Source of the DNA: Candidatus Riflebacteria bacterium HGW-Riflebacteria-1
Lineage (GTDB): Bacteria; Muiribacteriota; Ozemobacteria; Ozemobacterales; Ozemobacteraceae
Length of the DNA: 64,000 nucleotides
Assembly (NCBI GenBank): GCA_002839445.1
Contig: PGYB01000007.1
Coordinates: 1 to 64,000, forward strand
Direction: 5' to 3'
Shown here: one piece after another, positions 27,328 to 37,555 of the stretch
Position numbering within the stretch: position 1 is the first letter of the stretch
Layout of the letters: each line of letters begins with the position of its first letter
Made by a program: the position numbers and the translations under genes
Notes under the pieces: model-generated
What the model was told of the DNA's origin: nothing
The model's input: only the letters and a program-made list of their open reading frames with translations
Databases searched by the model: none

Positions 27328-28452
27328 GTGCTGCTTGCAGCCTGGCTTTGCCCGGCTGTACACCCTCTTTTTGCGTCAACTCGTCCCGAGGGAAGCCTGA
27401 TGCCAGTGCCTCTGCTCGAGCGCGAAGAGAGCAATGCTGATACGCCTTTTGGGCCGTTCCGCGAGAAATCAGCGCAGCGCATTATATATACGCGCAAGAC
27501 TGCTAATCTGGTCAGCGAGTTTAACTACCGGCACGTGTTGTATAAAGATTATCTCGGGGTTGCACCTGAACGTAATTTTGTTTATCAGGCTTCGTTCAAG
27601 GGCTACAACCTTTCAAGCCCTCTTGAGTTCAAGGCCGGCCGCATCATGACCGGAAACAACAGCCTGCAGACAATCGATGGTGTGTCGTGGTTCTACCCCT
27701 CAGGAAACCGGCTTAAAACAACGATAGATTTCGGCCGGATTGCCAATGTTGATTTGAAAACTACCGGCCAGCCTTCATTCGGCGAGGGTCGCCTGCATTA
27801 CAGCTTTAACGACAATGCATTCATGGCGATTAAGGCGGTTAAACAGTATGACGAAAACTATGGTGGCGCCATGTTCGGTTATAACACGCAGGATCTGCGA
27901 ATAACCGGCGAATACCTGGGTGGCAGTGGCACCGATACTGTGAACCTGGCTTTGCAGTATATCAATCCGCAAAGTTTCGATCTCACTTCAGATTATCGGC
28001 TGATGTTCAATGACGTTACCGACTCCGGCCAGATGCGCCATTATGCCGGCATTGAATCGGGTCAGCTTTATTTTGAAGCCGGCGTCGGCAACCGCTTCTG
28101 GTTTAATGGCCCTAAGGCCGATGATATGTGGTTTTATGACGGCAACGTCGCCTGGCAGGCCAGCAACCGCGATAACGCCAGTCTCGGTTATCTCACCGAG
28201 TCAAATGCCGCCTCGACGACCCGCACGCTATATGCTCGGGCAGAACGCCGCATTTCGCAAAAGACCCGTTTCAGCATCGGCGTTGAAGACACCCGCTTCG
28301 AAAAAAGCGGCGGCTCGGTGCAGAACCTCGATGCACGCCTGCATCGGCGCGTGCAATGGGGTTATGTCGAATTGTCTGGCGGCATGATTACCGGCGGCTC
28401 AGATTCTGATCTGCACAAAGACGTAAGATTGCGCGCCGGTTACGAGTTTTAG
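27328..28452 (+). CDS. Probable outer-membrane beta-barrel protein
   Basis: About 374 aa. After the export signal the sequence is an alternating series of amphipathic strands with many Tyr, Asn, Gly and Asp (for example RLHYSFNDNAFMAIKAV and YDGNVAWQASNRDNASLGYL) and ends with a strand RLRAGYEF finishing in Phe, the usual signature of outer-membrane barrels. The first standard start codon is the GTG at 27328, but the open frame runs up to 27283. Codons from 27298 add a basic n-region (SRRQTILWLV) that would complete the signal peptide. Start is therefore uncertain, possibly a rare ATT/ATC codon. Confidence 0.65.
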   Translation: MLLAAWLCPAVHPLFASTRPEGSLMPVPLLEREESNADTPFGPFREKSAQRIIYTRKTANLVSEFNYRHVLYKDYLGVAPERNFVYQASFKGYNLSSPLEFKAGRIMTGNNSLQTIDGVSWFYPSGNRLKTTIDFGRIANVDLKTTGQPSFGEGRLHYSFNDNAFMAIKAVKQYDENYGGAMFGYNTQDLRITGEYLGGSGTDTVNLALQYINPQSFDLTSDYRLMFNDVTDSGQMRHYAGIESGQLYFEAGVGNRFWFNGPKADDMWFYDGNVAWQASNRDNASLGYLTESNAASTTRTLYARAERRISQKTRFSIGVEDTRFEKSGGSVQNLDARLHRRVQWGYVELSGGMITGGSDSDLHKDVRLRAGYEF

Positions 28453-28549
28453 ACCTCTGTCATAGTTGAATTGCACAGTTTAACTGGCAATAATTGCGTC
28501 GAAAAATAGGTGTTTGTAAGCTTTGCAACAAAGAGAGCGGCGGTAAAGT

Positions 28550-29332
28550 TCAGTTGCCTGGGGCAGAGATGATTTTGCCGCTGATGTCGAAGCGCATTAC
28601 TGGCTGCTTTTCGTAGACGTTGCGGGTCATGCTGTGTAGCCAGAGTTCGCTGAAAGAGCCGGTTTTTTCTAGTTCACGGCAAAGCTGATTTACCAGGCGG
28701 CTTTCGATCGCGTAGCCGGTTAACTGCATACGGTTGTCAGAGTCTACGCGCATGTTGGTTATCCAGGTGCCATTGTTTACGTTGGCCGTGGCTTCACGCT
28801 TTTTGCTCTGCCCAACTGGAAGGGCTTTATGGAGCTGAGGTGAAAAGGTTGTTGTTTTTGAGAAGGCTGTGAAGGCTTTTTGCAGTGATTTGTCATAGCC
28901 GCTTTTGACATTGCTGGTAAAAATAGACATTACAGTCATTGAGAGAAATGGTTTGCCGTCTGCAGCAGTCTCAGCCGAGACCGAGATGTTAACAGCACGC
29001 GGTGTCGCGGTCATTTTCCCGCCCGAAGACTCTTCGAAGCCTCTTAGAGTGAGCGGAATCTGATCCTCAGTAAGCATGAAACTCATTTCTAAAGGCACTT
29101 CAAAGTGGTTTTCGCCGACGATGAGCGGTGATATCCGCACATCCATGAACCTGATGGCGCTTCTCTCAAAGTAAGAAAGATGCATGTCCAGCATCAGGCG
29201 CGTGAGAGCCAACGGCGTGTCCTTGTAGGTCTGTTTCAGGTTCTCGGCGTCTTGAGCACGATACGGCCCGGCAAATGATATTGAACCGATAAAGCAGGTT
29301 GCCAGCACAAGCAGATACGCAATTTTTTTCAT
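28550..29332 (-). CDS. Secreted protein of unknown function
   Basis: A 260-aa protein with a signal peptide (MKKIAYLLVLATC..., cleavage near SISFAG). GGAGG 5 nt before the ATG fixes the start at 29332 over an upstream ATG at 29359. The mature part is a mixed alpha/beta sequence with no recognised motif. It lies 50 bp after the NhaC gene on the same strand and could be co-transcribed with it. Confidence 0.7.
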   Translation of the reverse strand: MKKIAYLLVLATCFIGSISFAGPYRAQDAENLKQTYKDTPLALTRLMLDMHLSYFERSAIRFMDVRISPLIVGENHFEVPLEMSFMLTEDQIPLTLRGFEESSGGKMTATPRAVNISVSAETAADGKPFLSMTVMSIFTSNVKSGYDKSLQKAFTAFSKTTTFSPQLHKALPVGQSKKREATANVNNGTWITNMRVDSDNRMQLTGYAIESRLVNQLCRELEKTGSFSELWLHSMTRNVYEKQPVMRFDISGKIISAPGN

Positions 29333-29382
29333 AAAACCTCCTGTATTTTTATTCATCAACTTTGTAATTGGACGATAGTAGT

Positions 29383-30840
29383 TTAATGGTGGGAAGCTGC
29401 GTTGTCGAGCTTCAACTGCTCAAGTCTCTCTGCATCGTCAAGCAGATCGCCTGGTGGCAGTTTTTCCATGGTGATGCCGGTATAGCCGTAGATGATCGAA
29501 ACCAGCGGATTGATCAGGTTTAGGAACGCGTATGGCAGGTAGGCAAATGGGTGAACACCGAGTGCTGTTGCCATAAATGCCCCACAGGTGTTCCAGGGAA
29601 CCAGAGGCGAGGTGATGGTGCCAAAGTCTTCGAGGCAGCGCGACAGGTTTTTGGGGTGCAGGCCTTTGTCGCGATAGATGTCTCTGTAGATTCTACCGGG
29701 GATTACGATCGAAAGATACTGGTCGCCAGCTGCCAGATTGCAGAATATACAGGTGAAGAACGTCGCCAGTACTGTCGAACCGGTGGTTGTCGCGTAAGTC
29801 AGGATTTTTCTGGCAATGGCGTTGAGCATGCCAGAGCTTTCCATTACACCACCAAGCGACAACGCAATCAGAATCAGGGATATCGTGCCCATCATGCTTT
29901 CAAGGCCGCCGCGCGAGAGCAGGCTGTCGACCGCTTCGAGACCGGTCTGTGAGACATATCCTGAATGCGCGGCCTTGATGATCTCGGTCATGCCCGAACC
30001 CTGAAAGAAAGCTGCAAAGCCGGCGCCGAGAAGAATTCCGCCAAACAGGCCTGGCAAGGCGGGAACTTTGAGCACCACCATCAGAATTACCAGCAGCGGC
30101 GGAATGACCAGCCATGGGGAAATGTGAAAGTTGGTGCTCAGCGCGTTAAGCATTGTGTTGATAGAGGTTGTGTCGAGCTCTTTGCCGGCGTAGCTCATGC
30201 CGAGATAGCCATAAATAGCGCAGGCAATCAACATGCTTGGGCCAGTTGTGTAGATCATGTGCCTGATGTGCTCGAACAGGTTGGTGCCGGCCATTGCCGG
30301 GGCCAGATTTGTCGTGTCAGACAGCGGTGACATTTTGTCGCCAAAATACGCACCCGAAATAATCGCGCCGGCAACTATGTTGACCGGGATGCCCAACCCT
30401 GAACCAACACCGATCAGCGCAATGCCCACAGTTGCTGCCGTTGTCCACGAACTGCCTGTGGCCAGCGAAACAATAGCGCAGATGATACAGGTAGCAATCA
30501 GAAAAATGCCTGGGGAAATCAGTTTGAGGCCGTAAAATATCATTGCCGGCACGACCCCTGAAACGATCCAGACGCCGATGACACAGCCAATGATCATCAG
30601 TATAAGAATTGCATGCATGCCCATACCGATTGTCTTGAGAATGCCCTTTTCGATGTCTGACCAGGCATGTCCCGACCAGATGGCAACCAGTGCGGCAAAA
30701 GCTGCTGTGACCATCAGTGGGATGTGCGGAGACGCGCCAAAGAGCGCAAGTCCGCTGATAAGTGCTGCCAGCAGAAAGCCTACCACCAGCATGGCCCGCG
30801 AAAAAGACATCTGGGCGATATCGGTATGGTCTGTTTCCAT
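29383..30840 (-). CDS. nhaC: NhaC-family Na+/H+ antiporter
   Basis: A 485-aa inner-membrane antiporter with about 11-12 helices. The family marker GAYFGDKMSPLSDTTNLAPA (about residues 165-185) is intact, as are the repeated hydrophobic segments and LVPWNTCGAFMATALGV near the end. It exchanges Na+ for H+ (some members take malate-lactate or other ions). NhaC family assignment is firm; ion use is by family. Confidence 0.88.
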   Translation of the reverse strand: METDHTDIAQMSFSRAMLVVGFLLAALISGLALFGASPHIPLMVTAAFAALVAIWSGHAWSDIEKGILKTIGMGMHAILILMIIGCVIGVWIVSGVVPAMIFYGLKLISPGIFLIATCIICAIVSLATGSSWTTAATVGIALIGVGSGLGIPVNIVAGAIISGAYFGDKMSPLSDTTNLAPAMAGTNLFEHIRHMIYTTGPSMLIACAIYGYLGMSYAGKELDTTSINTMLNALSTNFHISPWLVIPPLLVILMVVLKVPALPGLFGGILLGAGFAAFFQGSGMTEIIKAAHSGYVSQTGLEAVDSLLSRGGLESMMGTISLILIALSLGGVMESSGMLNAIARKILTYATTTGSTVLATFFTCIFCNLAAGDQYLSIVIPGRIYRDIYRDKGLHPKNLSRCLEDFGTITSPLVPWNTCGAFMATALGVHPFAYLPYAFLNLINPLVSIIYGYTGITMEKLPPGDLLDDAERLEQLKLDNAASHH

Positions 30841-30975
30841 TCAGGTCTCTCCAGGATAGAATTTTCAGATATTGTAACCGAAAGTGCTGTTGATTTCTGC
30901 TTATTTATTGATTTCTTGAGAATCGCCCTGTGCCAATATTGGTATTAATTTTTCGGGTAATGCTATAATGCCGAC

Positions 30976-31494
30976 ATGGGCAAAAACAATATCAGGGATA
31001 AGTTATATGCAGTCGGTCTTTACCTACTTCTGGGAGTAGTGCTGTTTCTGCTCTTTATGGGCATTAAATACGTTTTGATTGCCTTATGTGCTTATTTGTC
31101 TATTTTGCTGCTTCTCGACATCTTTTATCTCTGTGCTGGAGTGCGAACCATCGGCACAATAACGGGTTATCAGCAGTCTGATTCGAAGTTTTACGAAAAC
31201 GACGAATATGGCTTTCGCCGGCACCCAGATGTTGTCGCGCCACCTGAATATCGTTCTGATCAGGTGTTAACCGGCATTTCATACCAGGCTCGTGGTCGCT
31301 CTGACACCGAAGACAAAACCTGTTTCCTGCCGACGACTTTTTGGTATGATTCGAAAATGATCGGCCGGGAGATCACTATTTTTTACCTGCCGCAGGCGCC
31401 GCAGAAAGCCCGCCATATATCGGTCGGGTGGTTCCTGCTTCATGCTGCATTGCCTTTGACCGTGGCAGGTCTGTGGCTGTCAGATCTGGGCTGA
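30976..31494 (+). CDS. Membrane protein, DUF3592-like layout
   Basis: A 172-aa protein with two N-terminal helices (about 10-52), a soluble middle that includes a TIGTITGYQQSDS segment and a YQARGRSDTEDK stretch, and one C-terminal helix (about 150-168). The layout (helix hairpin, beta-rich domain, helix) resembles DUF3592 proteins, but the sequence match is weak. It is a lone gene before the cyclase pair. Confidence 0.6.
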   Translation: MGKNNIRDKLYAVGLYLLLGVVLFLLFMGIKYVLIALCAYLSILLLLDIFYLCAGVRTIGTITGYQQSDSKFYENDEYGFRRHPDVVAPPEYRSDQVLTGISYQARGRSDTEDKTCFLPTTFWYDSKMIGREITIFYLPQAPQKARHISVGWFLLHAALPLTVAGLWLSDLG

Positions 31495-31632
31495 TCAGCT
31501 GGTATTCGCTGCCGGCTTGCATGTTGTCCTGATTGTGTGCAAATTTTTCAGGCAAGTCTGGCAGGATTCTGCTAGAATACTGCGGATTCAGATATACTGA
31601 TTTAGCAGAGAGTCTGAGATGGCAGTCATAAT

Positions 31633-34584
31633 ATGTTTTACAACAAGCCAGCAGCAATGATTCCGCACTTTGTGGTTCTGCGGTTAAAGCGTTTTGTTCT
31701 TTTGCTGTTACCATTTTCTCTGATCATGGGTGTGCTGTTTTCTTTTGAAAAGACCTTGAACTGGCGCAAATCATGGGATGATGCGAACCTTCAGAGCAGA
31801 TGGGAAGAATCGGTCAAAAGGCTTGCGCAGGATTTAAGCGCCAGGTTGACCGTAGAAAGCCAGATTGAAGCAATGGGCTGGCACATGACCGGCCTGATCA
31901 GAGACGCCTGGCCCACCGCAAGTGCAACAAATCAGCCAGAACTGATATTGAACTCTTTTCTGAATAGTTTTCCTGATTCGCATCGCCCGGAAAACTCGCT
32001 TGTCTACGCTTTTTGCCGTAAAGAGTCCGGCGAAATTCACAATTTTCAGGGGCAGGGGCTTTGTAACAAAAAGTCCAGGTTCATGAGCGACATTTTTGCT
32101 GTTCTTCTAAATTCGTCCAGAAACGGTTTTAGCTCAACAGCAGAGCGCAAAAAGGCGCAGCGCCTGCTCAGGGGGGTGTTTGGTGAAGATGCCATGCTGG
32201 ATCTGTTTTCTTCAGCCAGAACCGGCTTTTCTACGCCGGTAACGTTCGAGAATCAGCGGCATCTTTTCTACTGGAATTACTTTGATACCAGGCCAGATGA
32301 GAGCATTGGCGTCTTCATCCTTTTCCCTGAGCCGGTTTTTGCCGGCGAGCTGCCTGTTAATTTCGCTCTCGCCAATTTTTTGCGGCACTCACGTGGAAAG
32401 TTTGTGCCCTGTCTGGTGCCTTTTCCGCAGAACAGCGACGCGATTGGTTCTCTTCCAGAAATATCAATGATCCCTGAAGATATGCGTTCATTGTGGGAGG
32501 CCGGCAGGAAGCATGCTGAACTGAATCCTGATATTCCTCCTGGAAAGATTGTTAAGACGCCGGATTTCTGGGGAATGAAAGCATTTTTTTCATATGATAC
32601 ACCATTGCAGGCCTGGGTCTTTTCGCGCGCACCCGCTGCCGAAAATCTTTACAGCTATCTGGGAAGCATTTGTCGCTGGCTGATGGTCTTGACAATACCG
32701 GTTTTTGCCTTTCTAATCCCGTTTCTGCAGCTCTTTCCGAGAATTTCACTACGTTTTGCCTTTGGCTTTCTGTTTCTGATGATTGGCTCTGGCCCGCTCA
32801 TTCTTCTGCTATTTTCAGGCATCAATTATCTCGATATTCAGAGCAGCCTGCGCGTGCAGCAGGAAAGCAAAAGTGCTCTCGAAAGACTTATCGATGCCGA
32901 CAACGAGACTACTCATGTGCAGAGCGAGTTTTCGCAGATAGCCAGAAGGCTGGCAATTTCTGGTGACTGGTTGCAAAAACATTGTCATTCAGGAAACATC
33001 GATTTTCCGACCTTGTCTGCGACTGCTTTCGATTATTACAAGCGAAATGGTTTTGAACTTGCTGCACTGTACTGTTTCAGTCCTGGGCAGCCGGCCAGGT
33101 ATTATCCGCACAACGGGGTAAATGGCAGTCAGAATAAGGACAAATGTGACCTTCTTGCTCCCCTGACCAAAGTTACCCATAGCTTCTATGCTCCAGAAGC
33201 TTTACCAGAAGAATATCCGATTCTCGACGAGTTTCAAAAAAATTGGGAATCTGCAGCTGAATCAACAGGAATGCTCGACTCGCGGAATTTTTTTCTCAAT
33301 ACGCTTGAAAACGCCGAGATTCTACGCCTGACTGGTGGCCAGGCCAGCTTTTTTCTGTCACAGGCTTTTTCAGATGGTGGAAAGACTCTTGCATACCTTG
33401 TTTATGAAGCTTCTGCTGAAAAAGCGTTGCGCAACAAGCTGCTGAGCAGTCTGAATTCTTTGCATGTTCCTGGAGTGGCTGAACTCTCGGCAGCAGAGAT
33501 CTGCCCGGGAGGAATCAAGCCGATTTTCCCCGAGGATGATTCAAAAAACTGGTCAGGCAGTAATGGCAACATCATGAAAAAAGTACTGAAGCTGGCGGCA
33601 CAGCTGAAGTCCGACTTCAGTATGCAGAAGGATGATTTTTTGTATCTTGCCATACCCTGCAGCAAAGCTGGCAATTTTGTTGTCGGCATGCGAATTTCAC
33701 TCGCAGAAATCTCTATTCAGGCTCGGCGCAGCTTGCTTTTGTTGTTTGTATTCGCTGCTGTTATGGCGGTGTTTCTCTTCACTATCGGCAGACTGACCTT
33801 GAATCACCTGATTGAGCCTCTGGCTCTTGTCGAGAAAGGTCTGCAGAAAATTGCTGCCGGCGATCTCGCATGTAGCATTGATATAAAGCGCAATGATGAG
33901 CTTGGCGACATGACCATCGCGTTTGACGAAATGGTTAAGGATCTCCGCGAGAGAAAGAATCTCGGCAAATTTGTGTCGGGCATTCTCGATCAGAACCTGC
34001 AGGAAAACGAAGTTGCGCATGCCATAAAACCCCGGCAGCAGCATGGGGTAATTCTGGTGACCGATATCAGAAGCTTCACCACTCTTTCTGAGAGCTATCC
34101 GGCCCGGGAAATAGTCGATATGCTCAATCAGAACATTGCGGCTCTTTCCGGCCCGATCGAAAAATTCAACGGCCGAATTGATAAATTCATTGGCGATGCT
34201 ATTGTTGGCATTTTCACCGGGTCTGAGAATACTGAGAATCTATTTAACGCTGTTTCTGCCGCTTCAGAAATGATGTTGGCGCATGCCAGACTGCAGGAAT
34301 CGCGCAGACATGCCGGGCAGTTTTCCTACGAAATCGGCATTGGCATTGACTGCGGTCAGGTGATGCTTGGAACCATGGGCAGTCGTGGGCGTCTCGACTT
34401 TTCGGTTGTTGGGCTGAGCCGCCAGGTTGCCGAGCAGATGGAAGCGCTCTCAAAGCATGGGAAGCATACCAGAATCATTCTGTCCCCGGCGGCTTTCAGT
34501 CTGATCGAGCATCGGGTGCATGCTGAGCCGGTCTCTGATAGCGAGGGCTATGAGCTGGTATCGTGCGAGAGGAGCTTGCTGTGA
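31633..34584 (+). CDS. Membrane class III nucleotidyl cyclase, C1-like (metal-binding half)
   Basis: A 983-aa receptor cyclase. Topology: one helix (about 16-38), a large outside domain, two helices (about 345-400), a second large outside domain, one helix (about 698-720), HAMP (about 720-775), then a class III catalytic domain (about 797-975). Both metal-binding aspartates are present, D811 in VTDIRSF and D855 in FIGDAIVGIF. But the transition-state Asn and Arg are replaced: the usual GDxVNxAAR reads GLSRQVAEQ, with Q931 and Q935. Alone, a homodimer should be weak or inactive. The next gene, overlapping by 4 bp, has the opposite set of losses, so the two products probably form a C1/C2-type heterodimer. 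Confidence 0.85.
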   Translation: MFYNKPAAMIPHFVVLRLKRFVLLLLPFSLIMGVLFSFEKTLNWRKSWDDANLQSRWEESVKRLAQDLSARLTVESQIEAMGWHMTGLIRDAWPTASATNQPELILNSFLNSFPDSHRPENSLVYAFCRKESGEIHNFQGQGLCNKKSRFMSDIFAVLLNSSRNGFSSTAERKKAQRLLRGVFGEDAMLDLFSSARTGFSTPVTFENQRHLFYWNYFDTRPDESIGVFILFPEPVFAGELPVNFALANFLRHSRGKFVPCLVPFPQNSDAIGSLPEISMIPEDMRSLWEAGRKHAELNPDIPPGKIVKTPDFWGMKAFFSYDTPLQAWVFSRAPAAENLYSYLGSICRWLMVLTIPVFAFLIPFLQLFPRISLRFAFGFLFLMIGSGPLILLLFSGINYLDIQSSLRVQQESKSALERLIDADNETTHVQSEFSQIARRLAISGDWLQKHCHSGNIDFPTLSATAFDYYKRNGFELAALYCFSPGQPARYYPHNGVNGSQNKDKCDLLAPLTKVTHSFYAPEALPEEYPILDEFQKNWESAAESTGMLDSRNFFLNTLENAEILRLTGGQASFFLSQAFSDGGKTLAYLVYEASAEKALRNKLLSSLNSLHVPGVAELSAAEICPGGIKPIFPEDDSKNWSGSNGNIMKKVLKLAAQLKSDFSMQKDDFLYLAIPCSKAGNFVVGMRISLAEISIQARRSLLLLFVFAAVMAVFLFTIGRLTLNHLIEPLALVEKGLQKIAAGDLACSIDIKRNDELGDMTIAFDEMVKDLRERKNLGKFVSGILDQNLQENEVAHAIKPRQQHGVILVTDIRSFTTLSESYPAREIVDMLNQNIAALSGPIEKFNGRIDKFIGDAIVGIFTGSENTENLFNAVSAASEMMLAHARLQESRRHAGQFSYEIGIGIDCGQVMLGTMGSRGRLDFSVVGLSRQVAEQMEALSKHGKHTRIILSPAAFSLIEHRVHAEPVSDSEGYELVSCERSLL

Positions 34585-37502
34585 GAAGAAACCTGGTGGT
34601 TTTGTTGCTGCTCTTCTTTTGCCTGGTCTTTCCATTTGTAACGATATGGCAGGGTGATCGGGAGCAGGAGAGGTTACAGGCTTCCGAGCGCCGTGAAAGT
34701 GCCCGGAAAAATATGCTCAGTCAGCTTGATCAGCTGGTGCTTGAACATAATCATGAGACACAGATGACCAGGCTTTGTGAACTATTCTGGGAAAATGCAC
34801 AGATTTCAATTGCCTCTGATGCCAGTTTGAGCGGCGTTGCGCAGCATTATCAGCAGTTATTTGCGTCTAGGCTTCCGGCTCATGATTTCGTTCTGGTTGA
34901 TCTTGAACGGCCTGCAAGTCGCTTTGAATCGGGTTCTTTGCAAGAATTTCCCGAGTTTTGCGACAGCTTTATCAAGATCGCCACCGGAACTTTGCGCAAA
35001 GATGAGCAAATTGAGCCAATCAGGCTGGTCAAGAATGGTCTGCAGGTTTGTTTTCCGGCGTCTGTGCAGGCTGAGTGGCAGGGGAAATGGCAGATTCTGA
35101 GAGGCTTGTCCAAGACTAGAATTCTTTACTGGAAAATTTTTGATAACCGGTTTTTTGTTGCGCTTTATCTTGATGGCGCCCGGGTCGGGAACAATTTTGT
35201 TGCTGAAATCCAGGCTTTAACCTGGGCAGATCGTGATACCGGGTTGGTGTTTCTTCCGACAGACAGCGAACCGGCTATCTTTTCGCCATATTTTTCTAAT
35301 CACGAGAAGCTTACAAAACTGCTGTTTGAAGCGGCAAGTTCGTCGCATCGCCTTAAACAAAGGGACACGGCAGATCTGTCAGGTCAGATATATCACCCGA
35401 AGCTTGAATTTGCCGGCTTTAATAACTTAGTAGCAGAGGCGGCACCTGCGAACCTCAATGCCAATTATCGCGCATACCTGCTGCAGCAGCTTAAGCCAGC
35501 TGAAATGCTCAACGGCCCGATCATGGGAGTAAAATATTGTGCTTTTCTGTTATTGTTTGCTCTGTGGCTGTGGCAGCTGATATGGCAGATCAGAAACCCG
35601 GGCTGCCGCGAGTTTTCAGTGCGTTTTCTTTTTCTGGTAACCTTTCTTGCAAGTGCCATTTTGCCGCTGTCCTGCATGAATCTTCTGTCGGGGAAGTTTC
35701 TCAATGAGCGTTACAAAAATCAGAAATTCAGCCTGACCGACAGCCTGCACAACGATTTGCTGGCGATAGACGCTAATGGTCGGCACAATCTTGCTTCATA
35801 CACTGCTTACATGAAAAGCCTGGATTCTACAGAAAAGTTTGAAGAAGCTTCAGCTCAGCGATTCTCTAACGATACCAGAAGCGCTTTCTTTAAGCGATTC
35901 CTCAGTATCCTGGCCGAACAAAACATGCTTTTTGCACACGTATTTTTGATTATCAGCTCAAAAGGCGATCATACCCATTTAGCCGGTTATTACAATAAGT
36001 TTAATGAGAACACTCAGAAAGACTTTATTGTGTCGCGAATCATTCAAAATGCCAGGCAGAGGTTCAAGCGTTTTAAAGCCGTCGCAAATAAGTCAGATAA
36101 GGCTTCTATGAGCGGCAGTCAACTCGATATGGGCGGCCTTGAAAGGGAAATGGTCGACGACATTTTTCTGCGCCTGATCGGCCCGGCAACTTACATTGAT
36201 CTGTTTCATTATCCAGAGCGACTGTTTGAAATCAGTTTCATGTTCACTTCAACTTACATTCTGGAAAGCGTTGTCAAATCAGGGGAAGAGCTGTTTTTAA
36301 CCTATTGGTTCTGGAATGCAAGAAACCTTGAAGGCAAATACCTGCAGGAAACTTTACCGGCGTTTGCTGAAAACGCATCAGCCACATCTCTCAGCGATAT
36401 CACCGTTGGCCTTATCGGATTTCGCAATGAGACATATTATTATCCAGAGTCTTTCTCGCAGCAGAAAGACCGTTGTCCAGAGCTTTACGACATCATGATG
36501 AATTCACATCTTAATCGCACCAGCGTGCGAGTTGAAGGCGAAGCTGGCGGCGAAAGACTCCTTTATGAGGCAATCCCGGCGAGAAATATCAAGGCGGTAC
36601 TGGCCGGACAAAGAAGTCTTAGCGCAATTGAGCATGCAAAGGCTCAGAGCGAGCAGGTGGAGACTTTCGCGCTGACCGTTCTGCTGATTGTTGCTTTGTG
36701 CATCGGCATGGCCTGCAGTATGTACTTCATAGCACCTTTGCAACAGATCATTGCTGCCATCAAGACCATTAAAGCCGGCAATTTTTCGATCAGACTGAAT
36801 GAGTTCAGGCATGATGAATTCGGCTCTCTGGGTTTTGCCTTCAACAGGATGGCAAAGGGACTCGAAGAGGGCTCTGTCCTGCGTCGCTATGTTTCAGCAT
36901 CCGCCCGCCAGGCCGCCAGGTCTGAAGAGCATTCCGGGCCGGCCGGCTGCGGCGAAAACATTACGGTTACCATTTTGTTTTCTGCTCTGAAGGATTTTTC
37001 ACAGTTTCAGGGCTCGCACGAGTCTGACGAGGTCTTTGCCGTTATGAACAAGCATCTTGAAATTGCCAACCTGGCTATTGAAGAGCATGGCGGCGAAATT
37101 GACAAAATCATCGGCGACAAAATAATGCTGGTATTCAGGCACGAAGAGCTGGGCGGCGACCTGGCGGCGGTTTCCTGTGCTGTCAATACAGTCAGGCGGA
37201 TGAATAAGCTTGCGCGCCAGCAGGCACTGGAACTTGACCTCAGTATGGGCCTCAGTACCGGAAGAGTGGTCTCTGGCGTTGTTGGCGCCGGTCACGGGCA
37301 TCTTGACTTTACCGTTATCGGTGACGCAGTGAACCTGTCGGCACGGCTGGCTTCGCTGGCGGGAAAATGCGAAGGCAGTGCGGTGCTGGTTGCTGCCTCT
37401 ACCCGGGCATTCGCGTTAGATGAAAGCGGCCTGGTGCGATGGGGAACAACAAAAGTGAAAGGCAAAAACCAGGAAGTCGAAGTCTATGAATTGAGGGCAT
37501 GA
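34581..37502 (+). CDS. Membrane class III nucleotidyl cyclase, C2-like (transition-state half)
   Basis: A 973-aa protein with the same plan as its neighbour: helix (about 4-22), outside domain, two helices (about 318-372), second outside domain, helix (about 693-718), HAMP, class III domain (about 790-970). The first metal aspartate is lost (A802 in LFSALKDF), as in mammalian C2 domains, while D846 (IIGDKIMLVF) and the transition-state pair N918 and R922 in GDAVNLSAR are kept. The start is GTG at 34581, sharing GTGA with the previous stop, with GAGGAG upstream. The Thr in LDFTVIGD is the class IIIb state at the adenine-binding position. The product is probably cAMP. The ligands of the outside domains are unknown. 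Confidence 0.85.
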   Translation: MRRNLVVLLLLFFCLVFPFVTIWQGDREQERLQASERRESARKNMLSQLDQLVLEHNHETQMTRLCELFWENAQISIASDASLSGVAQHYQQLFASRLPAHDFVLVDLERPASRFESGSLQEFPEFCDSFIKIATGTLRKDEQIEPIRLVKNGLQVCFPASVQAEWQGKWQILRGLSKTRILYWKIFDNRFFVALYLDGARVGNNFVAEIQALTWADRDTGLVFLPTDSEPAIFSPYFSNHEKLTKLLFEAASSSHRLKQRDTADLSGQIYHPKLEFAGFNNLVAEAAPANLNANYRAYLLQQLKPAEMLNGPIMGVKYCAFLLLFALWLWQLIWQIRNPGCREFSVRFLFLVTFLASAILPLSCMNLLSGKFLNERYKNQKFSLTDSLHNDLLAIDANGRHNLASYTAYMKSLDSTEKFEEASAQRFSNDTRSAFFKRFLSILAEQNMLFAHVFLIISSKGDHTHLAGYYNKFNENTQKDFIVSRIIQNARQRFKRFKAVANKSDKASMSGSQLDMGGLEREMVDDIFLRLIGPATYIDLFHYPERLFEISFMFTSTYILESVVKSGEELFLTYWFWNARNLEGKYLQETLPAFAENASATSLSDITVGLIGFRNETYYYPESFSQQKDRCPELYDIMMNSHLNRTSVRVEGEAGGERLLYEAIPARNIKAVLAGQRSLSAIEHAKAQSEQVETFALTVLLIVALCIGMACSMYFIAPLQQIIAAIKTIKAGNFSIRLNEFRHDEFGSLGFAFNRMAKGLEEGSVLRRYVSASARQAARSEEHSGPAGCGENITVTILFSALKDFSQFQGSHESDEVFAVMNKHLEIANLAIEEHGGEIDKIIGDKIMLVFRHEELGGDLAAVSCAVNTVRRMNKLARQQALELDLSMGLSTGRVVSGVVGAGHGHLDFTVIGDAVNLSARLASLAGKCEGSAVLVAASTRAFALDESGLVRWGTTKVKGKNQEVEVYELRA

Positions 37503-37555
37503 ACAGGTTGTGAGCAGATCGCTTTTGCAGATCCAGCTGTGTCGGCCAGCATCAT

